57,153 nt of DNA from an uncultured Dorea sp. (lineage in GTDB: Bacteria; Bacillota; Clostridia; Lachnospirales; Lachnospiraceae), in the NCBI GenBank assembly GCA_910588745.1, contig CAJURK010000013.1, forward strand, positions 1 to 57,153, in the 5' to 3' direction. The notes beneath the pieces were generated by a model. The model made no database searches and was not told the DNA's origin. It worked only from the letters and a program-made list of their open reading frames with translations. A program made the position numbers and the translations under genes. Position 1 is the first letter of the stretch; each line of letters opens with the position of its first letter. This document shows positions 17,273-26,651 of this stretch, in pieces.

Positions 17273-18955
17273 TTATGCAAACATCGGCTTTAATGCTTCC
17301 GCCAGCTTATCTTTCTGAGCCTGCGCCTCCTCAAGATCCTTTCCAAGGGTCGTAAAATAGGTCTTAATCTTAGGCTCTGTTCCGGATGGGCGTACGATCA
17401 CGCTTGCTCCGCCTTCCAGCGTATAAATAAGCACGTTCGACGCCGGAAGCCCGGTTTCTTCCGGCTTCTTGTAATCCACGGCCTTCTCAACCTTATATCC
17501 CGCAATCTCCGCCGGCGGATTATCTCGAAGCCCCTGCATAATCCCGGTCATCTTATCCATTCCGGTCAGTCCCGGAAATTCAAAGCTGTCCACCTTGTTC
17601 AGATAACGTCCGTACTCCGTATAAATCTCTTCCATCCTCTGTTTTAAGGAACTGCCGATGCTTCTGTAATATGCCGCCATCTCACAGATCAGCATAGAAC
17701 CGATCACCGCGTCCTTATCGCGCACGTAAGGGCCTGCCAGATATCCGTAACTCTCCTCGAATCCGAAGATAAATCTGTCTTCCTCTCCGTCTGACTCCAG
17801 CCTTGCGATCTGGTCGCCAATCCACTTAAATCCAGTCAGCACGCTTCTCAGTTCAACACCGTAATGCTCTGCAACCGCATCCGCAAGAGGCGTGGATACG
17901 ATAGACTTCACAGCAACCGGCTTCTCTGGCATAGTCCCCTTCTCGATACGTCCTGCACAGATATAATCAAGCAGCAGTACGCCTACTTCATTTCCGCTTA
18001 CCAATTCATAAGAACCGTCCGGACACTTCATGGCAATTCCTACCCGGTCTGCATCCGGATCCGTTGCCAGCATCAGATCAGCCCCCGTCTCCTCCGCCAA
18101 TTTCAAGCCCTGCTCTAATGCCTCAAATATTTCCGGATTTGGATAGCTGCATGTCGTAAAATAACCGTTCGGATACTCCTGATCCGGCACGATCGTAATA
18201 TCAGTAACGCCGATATCTTTCAGTACCTGAGTTACCGGAACAAGTCCGGCGCCGTTCAACGGACTGTATACCAGCTTCAGCCCCGCCGTCTTGCACAGGC
18301 TCGGCCGAACCTGACGGGATTCAATCGCCTCGTAAAGCGCCTTTTTACAATCGTCTCCCACAAACCGAATCATGCCGTTTTCAACGCCTTCTGCAAAAGA
18401 AATGCATTTTGCGCCGTTCAAGACGTCCGTTTTTTGAATCTCATCGTAAACAATCGCAGCCGCGTCGTCCGTCATCTGACAGCCGTCCGGCCCATATGCC
18501 TTATAACCGTTGTACTTGGCCGGATTGTGAGAAGCCGTAACCATAATTCCGGCATTACACTTATAATAACGTGTCGCAAAGGAAAGCGCAGGCACAGGCA
18601 TCAGCGCGTCATAAATCATGACATGGATCCCGTTCGCCGCCAAAACGCCCGCCGCTGTTTTGGCAAATACGTCGCTCTTCAAACGGCTGTCGTAACTGAT
18701 TGCTACCGTCTGGCTGCCTCCCTGCGTCTTAACCCAGTTAGCAAGTCCCTGCGTTGCCTGACGTACAACATAAATATTCATACGGTTCGTTCCTGCCCCA
18801 AGCACCCCCCTGAGTCCGGCTGTGCCAAACTTCAGCGCTATTGCAAAACGTTCCTTAATTTCTTCGTCATTCCCTTCAATCCTGGAAAGCTCCGGCATAA
18901 GATCCGCGTCTTCCAAATCCGCCGCCATCCAGCGCTTATACTCTTCCTGATACAT
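17273..18955 (-). CDS. Phospho-sugar mutase (phosphoglucomutase/phosphomannomutase)
   Basis: Interconverts glucose-1-P and glucose-6-P (and perhaps mannose phosphates), linking glycogen phosphorylase output to glycolysis. The 560-residue protein is of the PgcA type: GTAGLRGVLGAGTNRMN at the N-terminus, the phosphoserine loop TASHNPAKYNGYK, metal loop DPDADR, sugar loop GFEESYGYLAG and phosphate-binding loop VRPSGTEPKIKTY. The start at 18955 follows TAGGAGTGG; an in-frame ATG at 18997 has no such site. It is monocistronic. Confidence 0.95.
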   Translation of the reverse strand: MYQEEYKRWMAADLEDADLMPELSRIEGNDEEIKERFAIALKFGTAGLRGVLGAGTNRMNIYVVRQATQGLANWVKTQGGSQTVAISYDSRLKSDVFAKTAAGVLAANGIHVMIYDALMPVPALSFATRYYKCNAGIMVTASHNPAKYNGYKAYGPDGCQMTDDAAAIVYDEIQKTDVLNGAKCISFAEGVENGMIRFVGDDCKKALYEAIESRQVRPSLCKTAGLKLVYSPLNGAGLVPVTQVLKDIGVTDITIVPDQEYPNGYFTTCSYPNPEIFEALEQGLKLAEETGADLMLATDPDADRVGIAMKCPDGSYELVSGNEVGVLLLDYICAGRIEKGTMPEKPVAVKSIVSTPLADAVAEHYGVELRSVLTGFKWIGDQIARLESDGEEDRFIFGFEESYGYLAGPYVRDKDAVIGSMLICEMAAYYRSIGSSLKQRMEEIYTEYGRYLNKVDSFEFPGLTGMDKMTGIMQGLRDNPPAEIAGYKVEKAVDYKKPEETGLPASNVLIYTLEGGASVIVRPSGTEPKIKTYFTTLGKDLEEAQAQKDKLAEALKPMFA

Positions 18956-19199
18956 TTTAACCACTCCTACCATTCTTTTATAATATTTTTTGTACAAACT
19001 GACAAAAGATTAGTTCTAATATACCATGTTTGCTCAAAGTTGGCAACGAATCCCTGATAATAAATGTAAAGTTCTGAACTGCGGCATTATTACTTTTCTT
19101 TCCTGGTTCCCTGTAGTATACTTTTCTTAAGCCAAAAATCCCGCTGCAGGCAACGAGGTTTTGACCGGAATATACGCGTAATTGAAAGGAACGAATGTT

Positions 19200-19913
19200 A
19201 TGGCTGATACAAAGATTCTTTGTTTGATTGAACACCATGCTATGCTGTTTGCTTATTTTTCCAAACATGCAATAAACCTTTGCGGCGATGCAGGCCGCGA
19301 GGCCATCCTTGCGGGCATGACCGCCTATGGGAATGAACGCGGAAGACGCATGGCCTTAAATGCCAAAGCCCATGGCGACCCGCTTACTACTATGTCCAAT
19401 CAGGCATACGGCGAATGGAAGCCTGATTTCCCAGAACAGATGGAGTTCGGACAACTGCGCACTGAACCGACGCTCCAGACTTATATTGCGAAATGCGCCT
19501 GGTGCGACGCCTGGAAAAAGCATGATATTCTTGAATACGGGAAATATTACTGTGTCAATGTGGATAATGCCGTCTATCAGGGATTCCGCCCGGACTTTGT
19601 ATGTACGCCTACTACTACGTCTTTAAGCTGGGGCGGAAGCCGCTGCGAATTTGACTGGGGACACCCGTTATCGGAGGAAGAAAACGCGCAGCTTGCGCGG
19701 AAAAAGAAAGAACTGGGAGCTTCCTGTATGAAAGATTTTAATTTCCATACGGCGCATTTAAAGCATACCATCAGCAACGCCTTAACCGACCGCTTAGGCA
19801 AAGAAGGTGAAAAGGCTGTAGAACTGGCTCTTTCTGACTTTGCGGATACTTTTGGGCAGGAATATCTGGATGTGCTGGACCGTGTTTCCACTGAAGATAT
19901 TTATCCCTTCTGA
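19200..19913 (+). CDS. L-2-amino-thiazoline-4-carboxylate (ATC) hydrolase-like protein
   Basis: A 237-residue protein of the ATC hydrolase-like family. Family blocks include ERGRRMALNAKAHGDPLT, a Cys-rich centre (KCAWCDAWKKHD and YYCVNVDNAVYQGF) and the tail CEFDWGHPLSEEENAQL. The founding enzyme opens the ATC ring to give S-carbamoyl-cysteine, but most clostridial members are uncharacterised. AAAGGA lies 9 nt before the ATG. It precedes an M20 amidohydrolase and proC in the same direction, so a small amino-acid or amide salvage operon is plausible. Confidence 0.8.
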   Translation: MADTKILCLIEHHAMLFAYFSKHAINLCGDAGREAILAGMTAYGNERGRRMALNAKAHGDPLTTMSNQAYGEWKPDFPEQMEFGQLRTEPTLQTYIAKCAWCDAWKKHDILEYGKYYCVNVDNAVYQGFRPDFVCTPTTTSLSWGGSRCEFDWGHPLSEEENAQLARKKKELGASCMKDFNFHTAHLKHTISNALTDRLGKEGEKAVELALSDFADTFGQEYLDVLDRVSTEDIYPF

Positions 19914-19961
19914 CCACGCCCTCTGCAAACATCAGGGCGACGGCCGGTAAACTTGCATAAC

Positions 19962-20021
19962 TACCCTCAGCGGATATGGGGACGCACGGTTCTGCGCCGC
20001 AGATTTGCGATTCTGAGGGTA
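19962..20021 (+). other. Inverted repeat in the leader of the M20 gene
   Basis: A perfect 9-bp pair, TACCCTCAG (19962-19970) and CTGAGGGTA (20013-20021), encloses 42 nt with further GC-rich pairing potential (CTGCGCCGCAG) and ends 23 nt before the M20 start codon. It could be a leader fold or a remnant repeat. I recognise no riboswitch class. Confidence 0.35.
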
Positions 20022-20044
20022 CCATAAACAAAAGGATGATTCTT

Positions 20045-21295
20045 ATGAACATGATATCAAACTGGATCGATTCCCACCGGAAGGAACTGATCTGCATTTC
20101 CAACGACATTTTTTCACATCCGGAACTTGCCTATCAGGAGTCCTATTCTGCGGAACGGCTTGCCGTCTTTCTGGAAAAGTCGGGTTTTCAGGTAACCCGG
20201 AATACCGCCGGGATTCGTACCGCGTTTACCGCCGTCTGGGGAAACGAACGTCCGTATCTCGGTTTTCTGGCAGAATACGACGCCCTTCCGGAATTGGGAC
20301 ACGCCTGCGGCCACAACCTTCTCGGCGCCGGGGTCTGCGCTGCTGCATGCGCCCTGAAAGAGGATATGAAAGCCGGCAGGAAATCCGGTACGATCATCGT
20401 CTACGGGTGTCCGGCAGAAGAAATCATGTCCGGCAAAATCGTCATGAACCAGGCCGGGGTCTTCGACAGCCTGGACGTCGCCGTCATGTGGCATCCATTT
20501 GACCGAAACCGTATCAGCAACGATATCTGGCAGTCTCAGGATATCAAAAACTATACGTTTCACGGAATCAGCGCACATGCCTCCAAATCTCCGGAAGACG
20601 GAAGAAGCGCGCTGGACGCGGCAGAGCTTATGAATATCGGGGTAAATTATCTGCGGGAGCATGTCCCTGGGGACGTGCGGATGCACTATGCCTATATTGA
20701 CAACAACATTCCCGCCAATGTAGTACCCGACATTGCAAAAACCAATTATTTCATCCGGTCAGCAAAACGCTGCCGTACCGAAGATGCCAGCAGGCGGGTG
20801 GACGACTGCGCCAGAGGCGCCGCTCTGATGACCGGCACCGCCGTGGATATTGAACTGGTCAAAAGCTGCAAAGAAATGAAAATAAACCGAACGCTAGCAG
20901 AGATATACTATCAGGCCATGACCGGGGTTCCCCTTCCGGAATACACCGAAGAAGAACTGGACTTTGCCGCCCAGATCAGTAAAGAAGCCGGCCTGGACAA
21001 TCAGGGACTCTATTTTGCGGGACTGGAACCGCTCGAAGATACGCCGGTTCCCATCTCCATTGGAACAGACGCTTCCGAGGTCAGCCATACCGTCCCGCTG
21101 ATTACTCTAAGCGCCGCCGCCATGTGCAGAGGCACGCCGCTCCATCACTGGGCCGCCGCAAAGCAGGCCGGCATGAGTATCGGACACAAAGGTATGCTCT
21201 ATGCCGCCAGATGTATGGCAGAAGGGACAAAACTCTTGATGGAAACTCCCGGAGCCTTGGAAAAAGCGTGGGAATACCACCGTACTAATCAATAA
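20045..21295 (+). CDS. M20 family amidohydrolase/dipeptidase (AbgB-like)
   Basis: A zinc-dependent amide hydrolase of about 416 residues. Metal and catalytic motifs are LAEYDALPELGHACGHNLLG, GCPAEEIMSGK and a late SIGTDASEVSHTVPL. The dimerisation domain lies between (THGISAHASKSPEDGRSA type). The closest recognised subgroup is the M20D amidohydrolases, which include the aminobenzoyl-glutamate hydrolase AbgB. AAAGGATG precedes the ATG; an ATG three codons upstream is also possible. Substrate unknown. Confidence 0.9.
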   Translation: MNMISNWIDSHRKELICISNDIFSHPELAYQESYSAERLAVFLEKSGFQVTRNTAGIRTAFTAVWGNERPYLGFLAEYDALPELGHACGHNLLGAGVCAAACALKEDMKAGRKSGTIIVYGCPAEEIMSGKIVMNQAGVFDSLDVAVMWHPFDRNRISNDIWQSQDIKNYTFHGISAHASKSPEDGRSALDAAELMNIGVNYLREHVPGDVRMHYAYIDNNIPANVVPDIAKTNYFIRSAKRCRTEDASRRVDDCARGAALMTGTAVDIELVKSCKEMKINRTLAEIYYQAMTGVPLPEYTEEELDFAAQISKEAGLDNQGLYFAGLEPLEDTPVPISIGTDASEVSHTVPLITLSAAAMCRGTPLHHWAAAKQAGMSIGHKGMLYAARCMAEGTKLLMETPGALEKAWEYHRTNQ

Positions 21296-21352
21296 CTACT
21301 ACAGGCAACCGTACAGTTGCAATATTTTTATCAGAAAGGACAGATAACCATT

Positions 21353-22150
21353 ATGATTCAAAAAAAACTTGGAATTATCGGCTGTGGAAATATGGGAGGC
21401 GCCATCCTCTACGGAGCCCTCGAAAGTAAGGTCGTTGCAAAAGAAAATGTTTATGTCTATGATATCAGCCCCGCTATGAGAGAGAAAGCCGCAGGTTGGG
21501 GCGTAACAATTTCTGCAAACGACGCGGAAGTATGCCGGAGCGCGGATATTATCCTGCTTGCAGTAAAGCCACAGCAGGCAAAAGAGGCATTGGCCATGTG
21601 CGAAGACGCATTAGATAATAAAGCTATGATGTCTATTGTCGCAGGCGTTACAGTGGAACGGCTGCAGACAATGATACAAGGCTCTCCGCGTATCCTGCGC
21701 ATTATGCCAAACACGCCGGCTATGGTATACGAAGGAGCCTTTGCACTCTGTTCAGACAATGATTTTACCGAAGATGAACTTGCATCCGCAACGGCTATTT
21801 ACGAAACCATCGGTATCGTAGAGATGATTCCGGAGCAACTAATCGACGCGGTATGCGGACTCAGCGGCGGCGGTCCCGCCTATGCCGCTATGTTCATTGA
21901 AGCTATGGCGGACGGCGGCGTGAAACAGGGACTTCCAAGGGCAACCGCTTACCGTCTTGCGGCCCAGACCTGCCTTGGAACCGCAAAAATGATTCTGGAA
22001 ACCGACATGCACCCGGGACAGATAAAGGATATGGTAACCTCTCCCGCCGGAACTACCATCGAAGGCTGCGAAAAGCTGGAAACAGGCGGTATGCGGGGCG
22101 CGGTTATGGAATGTATCAAGGCGGCTACCGAACGTTCGAAAGCGCTGTAG
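21353..22150 (+). CDS. proC: Pyrroline-5-carboxylate reductase
   Basis: Last step of proline synthesis, reducing pyrroline-5-carboxylate with NAD(P)H. The Rossmann motif LGIIGCGNMGGAILYGAL starts the protein, VKPQQAKEAL and RIMPNTPAMVYEGA follow and the signature QIKDMVTSPAGTTIEG is near the end. It is 265 residues, as usual. AAAGGA precedes the ATG at 21353. It is the third gene of a co-directional run and is followed by a long perfect hairpin. Confidence 0.96.
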   Translation: MIQKKLGIIGCGNMGGAILYGALESKVVAKENVYVYDISPAMREKAAGWGVTISANDAEVCRSADIILLAVKPQQAKEALAMCEDALDNKAMMSIVAGVTVERLQTMIQGSPRILRIMPNTPAMVYEGAFALCSDNDFTEDELASATAIYETIGIVEMIPEQLIDAVCGLSGGGPAYAAMFIEAMADGGVKQGLPRATAYRLAAQTCLGTAKMILETDMHPGQIKDMVTSPAGTTIEGCEKLETGGMRGAVMECIKAATERSKAL

Positions 22151-22236
22151 CGGTATTGATATATTTTATTTCTTCACCCATACTGCCTTATTCCATATTT
22201 TCAATCATTAGGCTCTTCTATTAATTTTATGCCTTT

Positions 22237-22274
22237 CGCAGTGAACAAGGGAACCTACGCCCTTGTTCACTGCG
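22237..22274 (+). terminator. 15-bp perfect hairpin after proC
   Basis: CGCAGTGAACAAGGG (22237-22251) and CCCTTGTTCACTGCG (22260-22274). A short T-run follows after about 7 nt, so it is a probable terminator, or a boundary hairpin, for the proC operon. Confidence 0.6.
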
Positions 22275-22312
22275 GATAATCCTTTTTCAAAACGTCCCCA
22301 GCTATTTTTAAT

Positions 22313-22342
22313 AAAAAAACCGAGTTCTGTAAATAGAACCCG
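22313..22342 (-). terminator. Terminator of gntR
   Basis: CGAGTTCT (22321-22328) pairs with AGAACCCG (22335-22342), including one G.U on the minus strand, and is followed there by seven T. Confidence 0.75.
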
Positions 22343-22410
22343 ACTCTTTTATATTACTATGTATCTTCTGTACGCCATAATTACGTCCTATATTCCTGCC
22401 GTACTTTCTT

Positions 22411-23139
22411 TTAGATATACCATTTGATAAATCGGTCGTTATCTCCCCTAACCCAGTCCCGGACTGTGTGTATCGGCTCGCCGCTGATATCAAACACACA
22501 CATCTCGCTGCTGATAACCGGCGTTCCAACGGAAAGATTCAAAAGTTCTGCGATTTCCTCATCTGCAAATACAATCTTAACGCTTCTCCGCCCCTTATTG
22601 GAGGGAACCAGACGATATCTGTTCATAAGGATCTCATAAAAAGAACCTTCCAGATTCTCTTCCTGCATATCAATCATTTTGGGCGAAAGATGGTTTTCCT
22701 CTATTGTAACAGGCGCTCCGTCCGCTATGCGAATCCGCTTAAAGACCAGTATCTTCCCCTCCGTCCTGTCTGCAAAAAACTCTCTGTCCAAATCCGACCG
22801 AATATCCTCTACCTGGAACTTTACTACCTTTGAGGTCAGACAAACGCCCTGCATCCTCGCATCCTCCGTAAAACTGGTAACACCGATCGGCAGCCGAAGC
22901 ATATCGGATTTCGTCACAAAGCTTCCCTTTCCCTGCACCTTGATAATATACCCCTCCGCCTCAAGCTCTGCCATCGCATTACGAACCGTTACACGGCTCA
23001 TCCCATATTCTTTCTGCAACTGCGCCTCTGAGGAAATCTTTTCGCCAGGCTTCAGCATCCCTGTACGAATCTCTCTTTTTATTTTATTCTTCAACTGTAA
23101 ATACAATGGCGTCGCATTTGTTCTTTCTATTACTCCCAT
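22411..23139 (-). CDS. GntR/HutC family regulator with UTRA domain
   Basis: A 242-residue regulator. The winged HTH occupies residues 10-75 (ISSEAQLQKEYGMSRVTVRN and EAEGYIIKVQGKGSFV). The UTRA ligand domain follows (KILVFKRIRIADGAPVTIEE and LLNLSVGTPVISSEM). The ribosome binding site is GGAGGAAAGGA right against the ATG. The start region (23130-23146) is complementary over 17 nt, with two G.U, to a segment shared by two small RNAs at 46.4 and 49.3 kb, so it may be a base-pairing target. The regulon and ligand are unknown; the neighbours give no clear target. Confidence 0.93.
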   Translation of the reverse strand: MGVIERTNATPLYLQLKNKIKREIRTGMLKPGEKISSEAQLQKEYGMSRVTVRNAMAELEAEGYIIKVQGKGSFVTKSDMLRLPIGVTSFTEDARMQGVCLTSKVVKFQVEDIRSDLDREFFADRTEGKILVFKRIRIADGAPVTIEENHLSPKMIDMQEENLEGSFYEILMNRYRLVPSNKGRRSVKIVFADEEIAELLNLSVGTPVISSEMCVFDISGEPIHTVRDWVRGDNDRFIKWYI

Positions 23140-23351
23140 TCCTTTCCTCCGAAACTCGTATTATAACATGTATTAACTTAGTTTCATGATATAATATTTT
23201 TCAGATAATTGCAACTATTTCTCTATAATGATTACTTAAGCCGACTCCAATGAATTACAGTTCACAGGTCATTTGGCAAACAGCGGGTTGGATCAGGAGC
23301 ATGTCTCTAAGCAGACAATTCAGGAGTGTTTTTAATGGAATTGAAATAGAA

Positions 23352-24143
23352 TCATTGTATCCTGTTCTCTCCGGTAGCATAATCTATCTCCACTCCCGGC
23401 TGCACGTTATAGCAGTACACATTAAACTTCACGCTTTCCCCGTCGTCCTCCACCGATTCCGCTTCCATCTGTACGCCGGAAGCCACCAGATTCTTCCCGT
23501 CATAAATAGGCGTCACCCGGAAAAGCACATGATTCCCTGTTTCCCGTACATATTCCGCCACCTGGTTCTCAAACGGCAGCATACCTTCCACATTCATATA
23601 CCGGGTTCCTGTAATCAAATTCTTCTCATTGGCGTTTTCCCCGGCAAGCTGATACCCGATCAGATGACAGCGGTTATATACATAGCCGCCCTCCACAAAA
23701 TCATAGTATTCATTCTCCCATCCGCTGGGTTTCACTTCCTGGATACTTCCCCGCTCTTCGTCAGGCATCAGATCCTCTCCGATATTTGCATGTGCTTCCC
23801 GGCATCTCCCAAGTCTGTCCAGCTCACTGTAATCCTCGTAAGATTCTTCCGTCCGTTCTTCTTCTGTAAAGTCCGGCTCATTCCCCTCCACCACAACATA
23901 AGGTTCCCCGGAATATTCCGGAATATCCTCCAGCGCCACAGTCCCGGTTTCCCCATCTCCTGCCAGCGCTCCCGCAAGCTGTTCCAGCTCTCCTGTGCAG
24001 CGCTCTACTGCCGACGCCAGTTTCACCGGAAATCCCGGATCTACAAAATATGTATAACAACCGCCAAGAATCCCCAATATTACAAGGAGCAGAAGCAGCT
24101 TCTTGGCCAAGCGCTTCTGCTCCTTTTTATTTGTTTTCTTCAT
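23352..24143 (-). CDS. Membrane-anchored DNA/RNA non-specific endonuclease
   Basis: A secreted or surface nuclease of the DNA/RNA non-specific endonuclease superfamily (Endonuclease_NS_2 type). The N-terminus is basic (MKKTNKKEQKRLAKK), then a hydrophobic segment LLLLLVILGILGGC that could be a membrane anchor or a lipobox (LGGC). The catalytic region has YVYNRCHLIGYQLAGENANE, with the His-containing motif, and NLITGTRYMNVEGMLPFENQ. The start is set at 24143, 14 bp after the lipase stop codon, behind AGGAAG. It forms a two-gene operon with the alpha/beta hydrolase. Confidence 0.85.
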   Translation of the reverse strand: MKKTNKKEQKRLAKKLLLLLVILGILGGCYTYFVDPGFPVKLASAVERCTGELEQLAGALAGDGETGTVALEDIPEYSGEPYVVVEGNEPDFTEEERTEESYEDYSELDRLGRCREAHANIGEDLMPDEERGSIQEVKPSGWENEYYDFVEGGYVYNRCHLIGYQLAGENANEKNLITGTRYMNVEGMLPFENQVAEYVRETGNHVLFRVTPIYDGKNLVASGVQMEAESVEDDGESVKFNVYCYNVQPGVEIDYATGENRIQ

Positions 24144-24156
24144 CTTTCCTGTCTTC

Positions 24157-25080
24157 CTACTTTCTAGCGTCAATCCACTGATACAAATCCTCATAGACCA
24201 GTTCCCGGTCCGACTCGTTCAATATCTCATGACGGTCTCCCGGATACAGCTTCATCTGTACGTCCTCCATACCTGCCGCCTGATATTTGCGAAATACCTT
24301 CGTAACGCCTTCCCCATTGGCTCCTACCGGATCCTCCGCCCCCGAAACAAAGAACACCGGAAGATCTTTCGGAAGCTTTTTCGCCGCTCCCTTTCTGGTC
24401 AGAACTTTCATGCCCTCAAACATCTGATAATATCCGTTTACCGTAAATGTAAAGCTGCACAATGGATCCGCCTCATATTTCCGGCGCATATCCTCCGCAG
24501 AAGTAATCCAGTCCTTCGTGCTGCCGCTCGGCTCAAACTGCTTATTATAGCCGCCCATTCCCATCTGATTCACAAAATCACTTCTATGATACCAGCCTTT
24601 CGCAGCGGCAATCGTCCTGCATACCGTCTGACCCGCAGCCAGAAGTTCATAGGGCATATTCCCCGTCCCCATAATGATTGCCCCCGCAAGCCTCTCTCCT
24701 CTCATAGTCAGATACTGACGGAGCAAAAAAGAACCCATACTGTGACCCAGCATAAAGTAAGGCACGCCTTTATATTCCTTTTCCGTCATTCTGCGAAGCT
24801 TGTGAATATCCGTAATCACATATTGATTCCCATGGGTTTCGTGAAAGAAACCAAGATGTTCCTCCGACTGTACGGATTGTCCATGCCCCAGATGGTCATG
24901 GCCTGTCACACAAATTCCTCTCTCCGCCAAATACGCCGCAAAGTCATGGTAGCGGTCGATGTACTCCACCATGCCGTGACAAATCTGCAGAACTGCCTTG
25001 ATCTCCTGCTCCGGCTTCCATATAATCGCATGAATCCGAGTCTGTCCGTCGCTTGACGGAAAATAAAATTCCTTCTTCAT
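24157..25080 (-). CDS. Alpha/beta hydrolase (monoacylglycerol lipase / S33-type)
   Basis: A 307-residue cytoplasmic esterase or lipase of the Hydrolase_4 group. The nucleophile elbow YFMLGHSMGSFLLRQYL holds the catalytic Ser, the oxyanion region is VTGHDHLGHGQSVQSEEHLG, an acid is near FVSGAEDPVGANGEG and the His is in YPGDRHEILNESDRE. Related enzymes hydrolyse monoacylglycerols or lysophospholipids. GGAGGTAAG precedes the ATG. It is first in an operon with the nuclease. Confidence 0.92.
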   Translation of the reverse strand: MKKEFYFPSSDGQTRIHAIIWKPEQEIKAVLQICHGMVEYIDRYHDFAAYLAERGICVTGHDHLGHGQSVQSEEHLGFFHETHGNQYVITDIHKLRRMTEKEYKGVPYFMLGHSMGSFLLRQYLTMRGERLAGAIIMGTGNMPYELLAAGQTVCRTIAAAKGWYHRSDFVNQMGMGGYNKQFEPSGSTKDWITSAEDMRRKYEADPLCSFTFTVNGYYQMFEGMKVLTRKGAAKKLPKDLPVFFVSGAEDPVGANGEGVTKVFRKYQAAGMEDVQMKLYPGDRHEILNESDRELVYEDLYQWIDARK

Positions 25081-25129
25081 AATCTTACCTCCTTATCCGT
25101 CTTCATCTTCAACAACAAGCGCCGCGCTT

Positions 25130-25163
25130 CGCGGGAACAGTTCTCTGTCTTTCTGTTCCCGCG
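25130..25163 (-). terminator. Hairpin between citrate synthase and lipase genes
   Basis: An 11-bp stem CGCGGGAACAG (25130-25140) with CTGTTCCCGCG (25153-25163). The T-run is weak, so it may terminate poorly or protect an mRNA end. Confidence 0.5.
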
Positions 25164-25195
25164 CGCACGGCACGCAGCGTTATTTTCTTGTTTTT

Positions 25196-26566
25196 TTACC
25201 GGTTCTCCATCTGAACGTACTCCCGATGCGGCGCAAGAGCCTTGTATGCCGGACGGATAATCTTGTCCACATTCTTTAGCTCCTCCAGCCGGTGCGCGCT
25301 CCAGCCAACAATTCTTGCCGCTGCAAAAATCGGCGTATAGAGAGACGGCGGAAGGTTTAGCATCTGATACACAAGGCCGCTGTAAAAGTCCACATTTGCA
25401 TTAACACCCTTATACATTCTGCGGCGTTCTCCGATTACCTCCGGTGCCAGACGCTCTACTTTCTCGTACAGCGCGTATTCTTTCTCATAACCCTTTTCTG
25501 TGGCAAGCTGCTTCACAAACGCTTTAAAGATTTCCGCTCTCGGATCCGATATCGAATAAATGGCATGGCCCATTCCATAAATCAGACCCTTCTGGTCAAA
25601 CGCTTTCTTATCCAGAAGGTCGTACAGGTACTGCCGAACCTCCGCCTCATCCTCCCAGTCAGCAACTACTTTTTTCATATCATTGAACATCTTCGTAACC
25701 TTGATATTTGCTCCACCATGCTTCGGCCCCTTTAGGGACGCCATTGCCGCCGCCATGGTGGAATAGGTATCCGTTCCGGAAGAAGTAACCACATGGGTGG
25801 TAAATGTCGAATTATTTCCGCCGCCATGATCCATATGAAGCACCATCGCCATATCCAGAATCCGCGCCTCCAGCTTAGAATACTGCTTATCCTCCCTCAG
25901 CATCATCAAAATATTCTCTGCCATAGACAATTCCGGCTTCGGAGCATAAATAAACAGGTCGCGTCCTCTGCGGTAATTGTACGCATGATAGCCATATACC
26001 ATCAGCATCGGGAACTGGCTGATCAGGTTCAGGCACTGACGAAGCACATTCGGAATCGAAGTATCGTCCGCCTTTGCATCATATGTATATAAATTCAGAA
26101 TTGAGCGCGATAAGCTATTCATCATATCGCGGCTTGGAGCTTTCATAATCACATCTCTCACAAAATTCGGCGGCAGCGTCCTCCTGTCCGCCAGCATCTC
26201 CCGGAACGCTTCTAACTCCGACGCGTTGGGAAGTTCTCCAAAGAGCAGCAAGTATGCCGTTTCCTCAAAACCATACCGGTCTTCTTTTAAAAATCCCTGT
26301 ACCAAATCCTTAATGTTATATCCGCGGAAATACAGGCTGCCCGCACAGGGTACCTCTTCCCCGTCAACAATCTTTTTTGCACGCACGTCGGAAACTGTAG
26401 TCAGGCCCGCCAGAACGCCCTTGCCGTTCATATCCCGAAGCCCTCTCTTTACGTCATACTTCCCATATAATTCCTTTTCAATTGCGTTGTTCTCCTCACA
26501 CAGCTCTGCCAAATGGGTAATCTCTGGTGTAATCTCAAACAGCATCTTCGGTGAAAAATTACTCAT
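25196..26566 (-). CDS. gltA: Citrate synthase
   Basis: Condenses oxaloacetate and acetyl-CoA to citrate; in fermentative clostridia it mainly supplies 2-oxoglutarate for glutamate. The 456-residue protein has the catalytic regions LHMDHGGGNNSTFTTHVVTS, ASLKGPKHGGAN and MGHAIYSISDPRAEIFKAF. The start at 26566 follows GGAAGGAGAGGACT; the earlier ATG at 26605 lacks a site. A 9-bp inverted repeat in the leader may be an operator. No aconitase or isocitrate dehydrogenase gene is nearby. Confidence 0.95.
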   Translation of the reverse strand: MSNFSPKMLFEITPEITHLAELCEENNAIEKELYGKYDVKRGLRDMNGKGVLAGLTTVSDVRAKKIVDGEEVPCAGSLYFRGYNIKDLVQGFLKEDRYGFEETAYLLLFGELPNASELEAFREMLADRRTLPPNFVRDVIMKAPSRDMMNSLSRSILNLYTYDAKADDTSIPNVLRQCLNLISQFPMLMVYGYHAYNYRRGRDLFIYAPKPELSMAENILMMLREDKQYSKLEARILDMAMVLHMDHGGGNNSTFTTHVVTSSGTDTYSTMAAAMASLKGPKHGGANIKVTKMFNDMKKVVADWEDEAEVRQYLYDLLDKKAFDQKGLIYGMGHAIYSISDPRAEIFKAFVKQLATEKGYEKEYALYEKVERLAPEVIGERRRMYKGVNANVDFYSGLVYQMLNLPPSLYTPIFAAARIVGWSAHRLEELKNVDKIIRPAYKALAPHREYVQMENR

Positions 26567-26611
26567 AGTCCTCTCCTTCCTTCTGTTGCTCAATCGGTTC
26601 GACAAGTTATA

Positions 26612-26638
26612 CTTAACGAACTGTTATTATTCGTTAAG
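26612..26638. promoter_or_regulatory. 9-bp inverted repeat upstream of citrate synthase
   Basis: CTTAACGAA, 9 nt, TTCGTTAAG, in the 85-bp gap between ksgA and the citrate synthase gene. It is a possible operator of unknown regulator. Confidence 0.4.
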
Positions 26639-26651
26639 GTACAGTACCGTG

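Noticed and set aside
23250..24167. 305-residue plus-strand frame
   Set aside because: Antisense to the endonuclease gene; the composition is unlike a real protein and no start signal is present.
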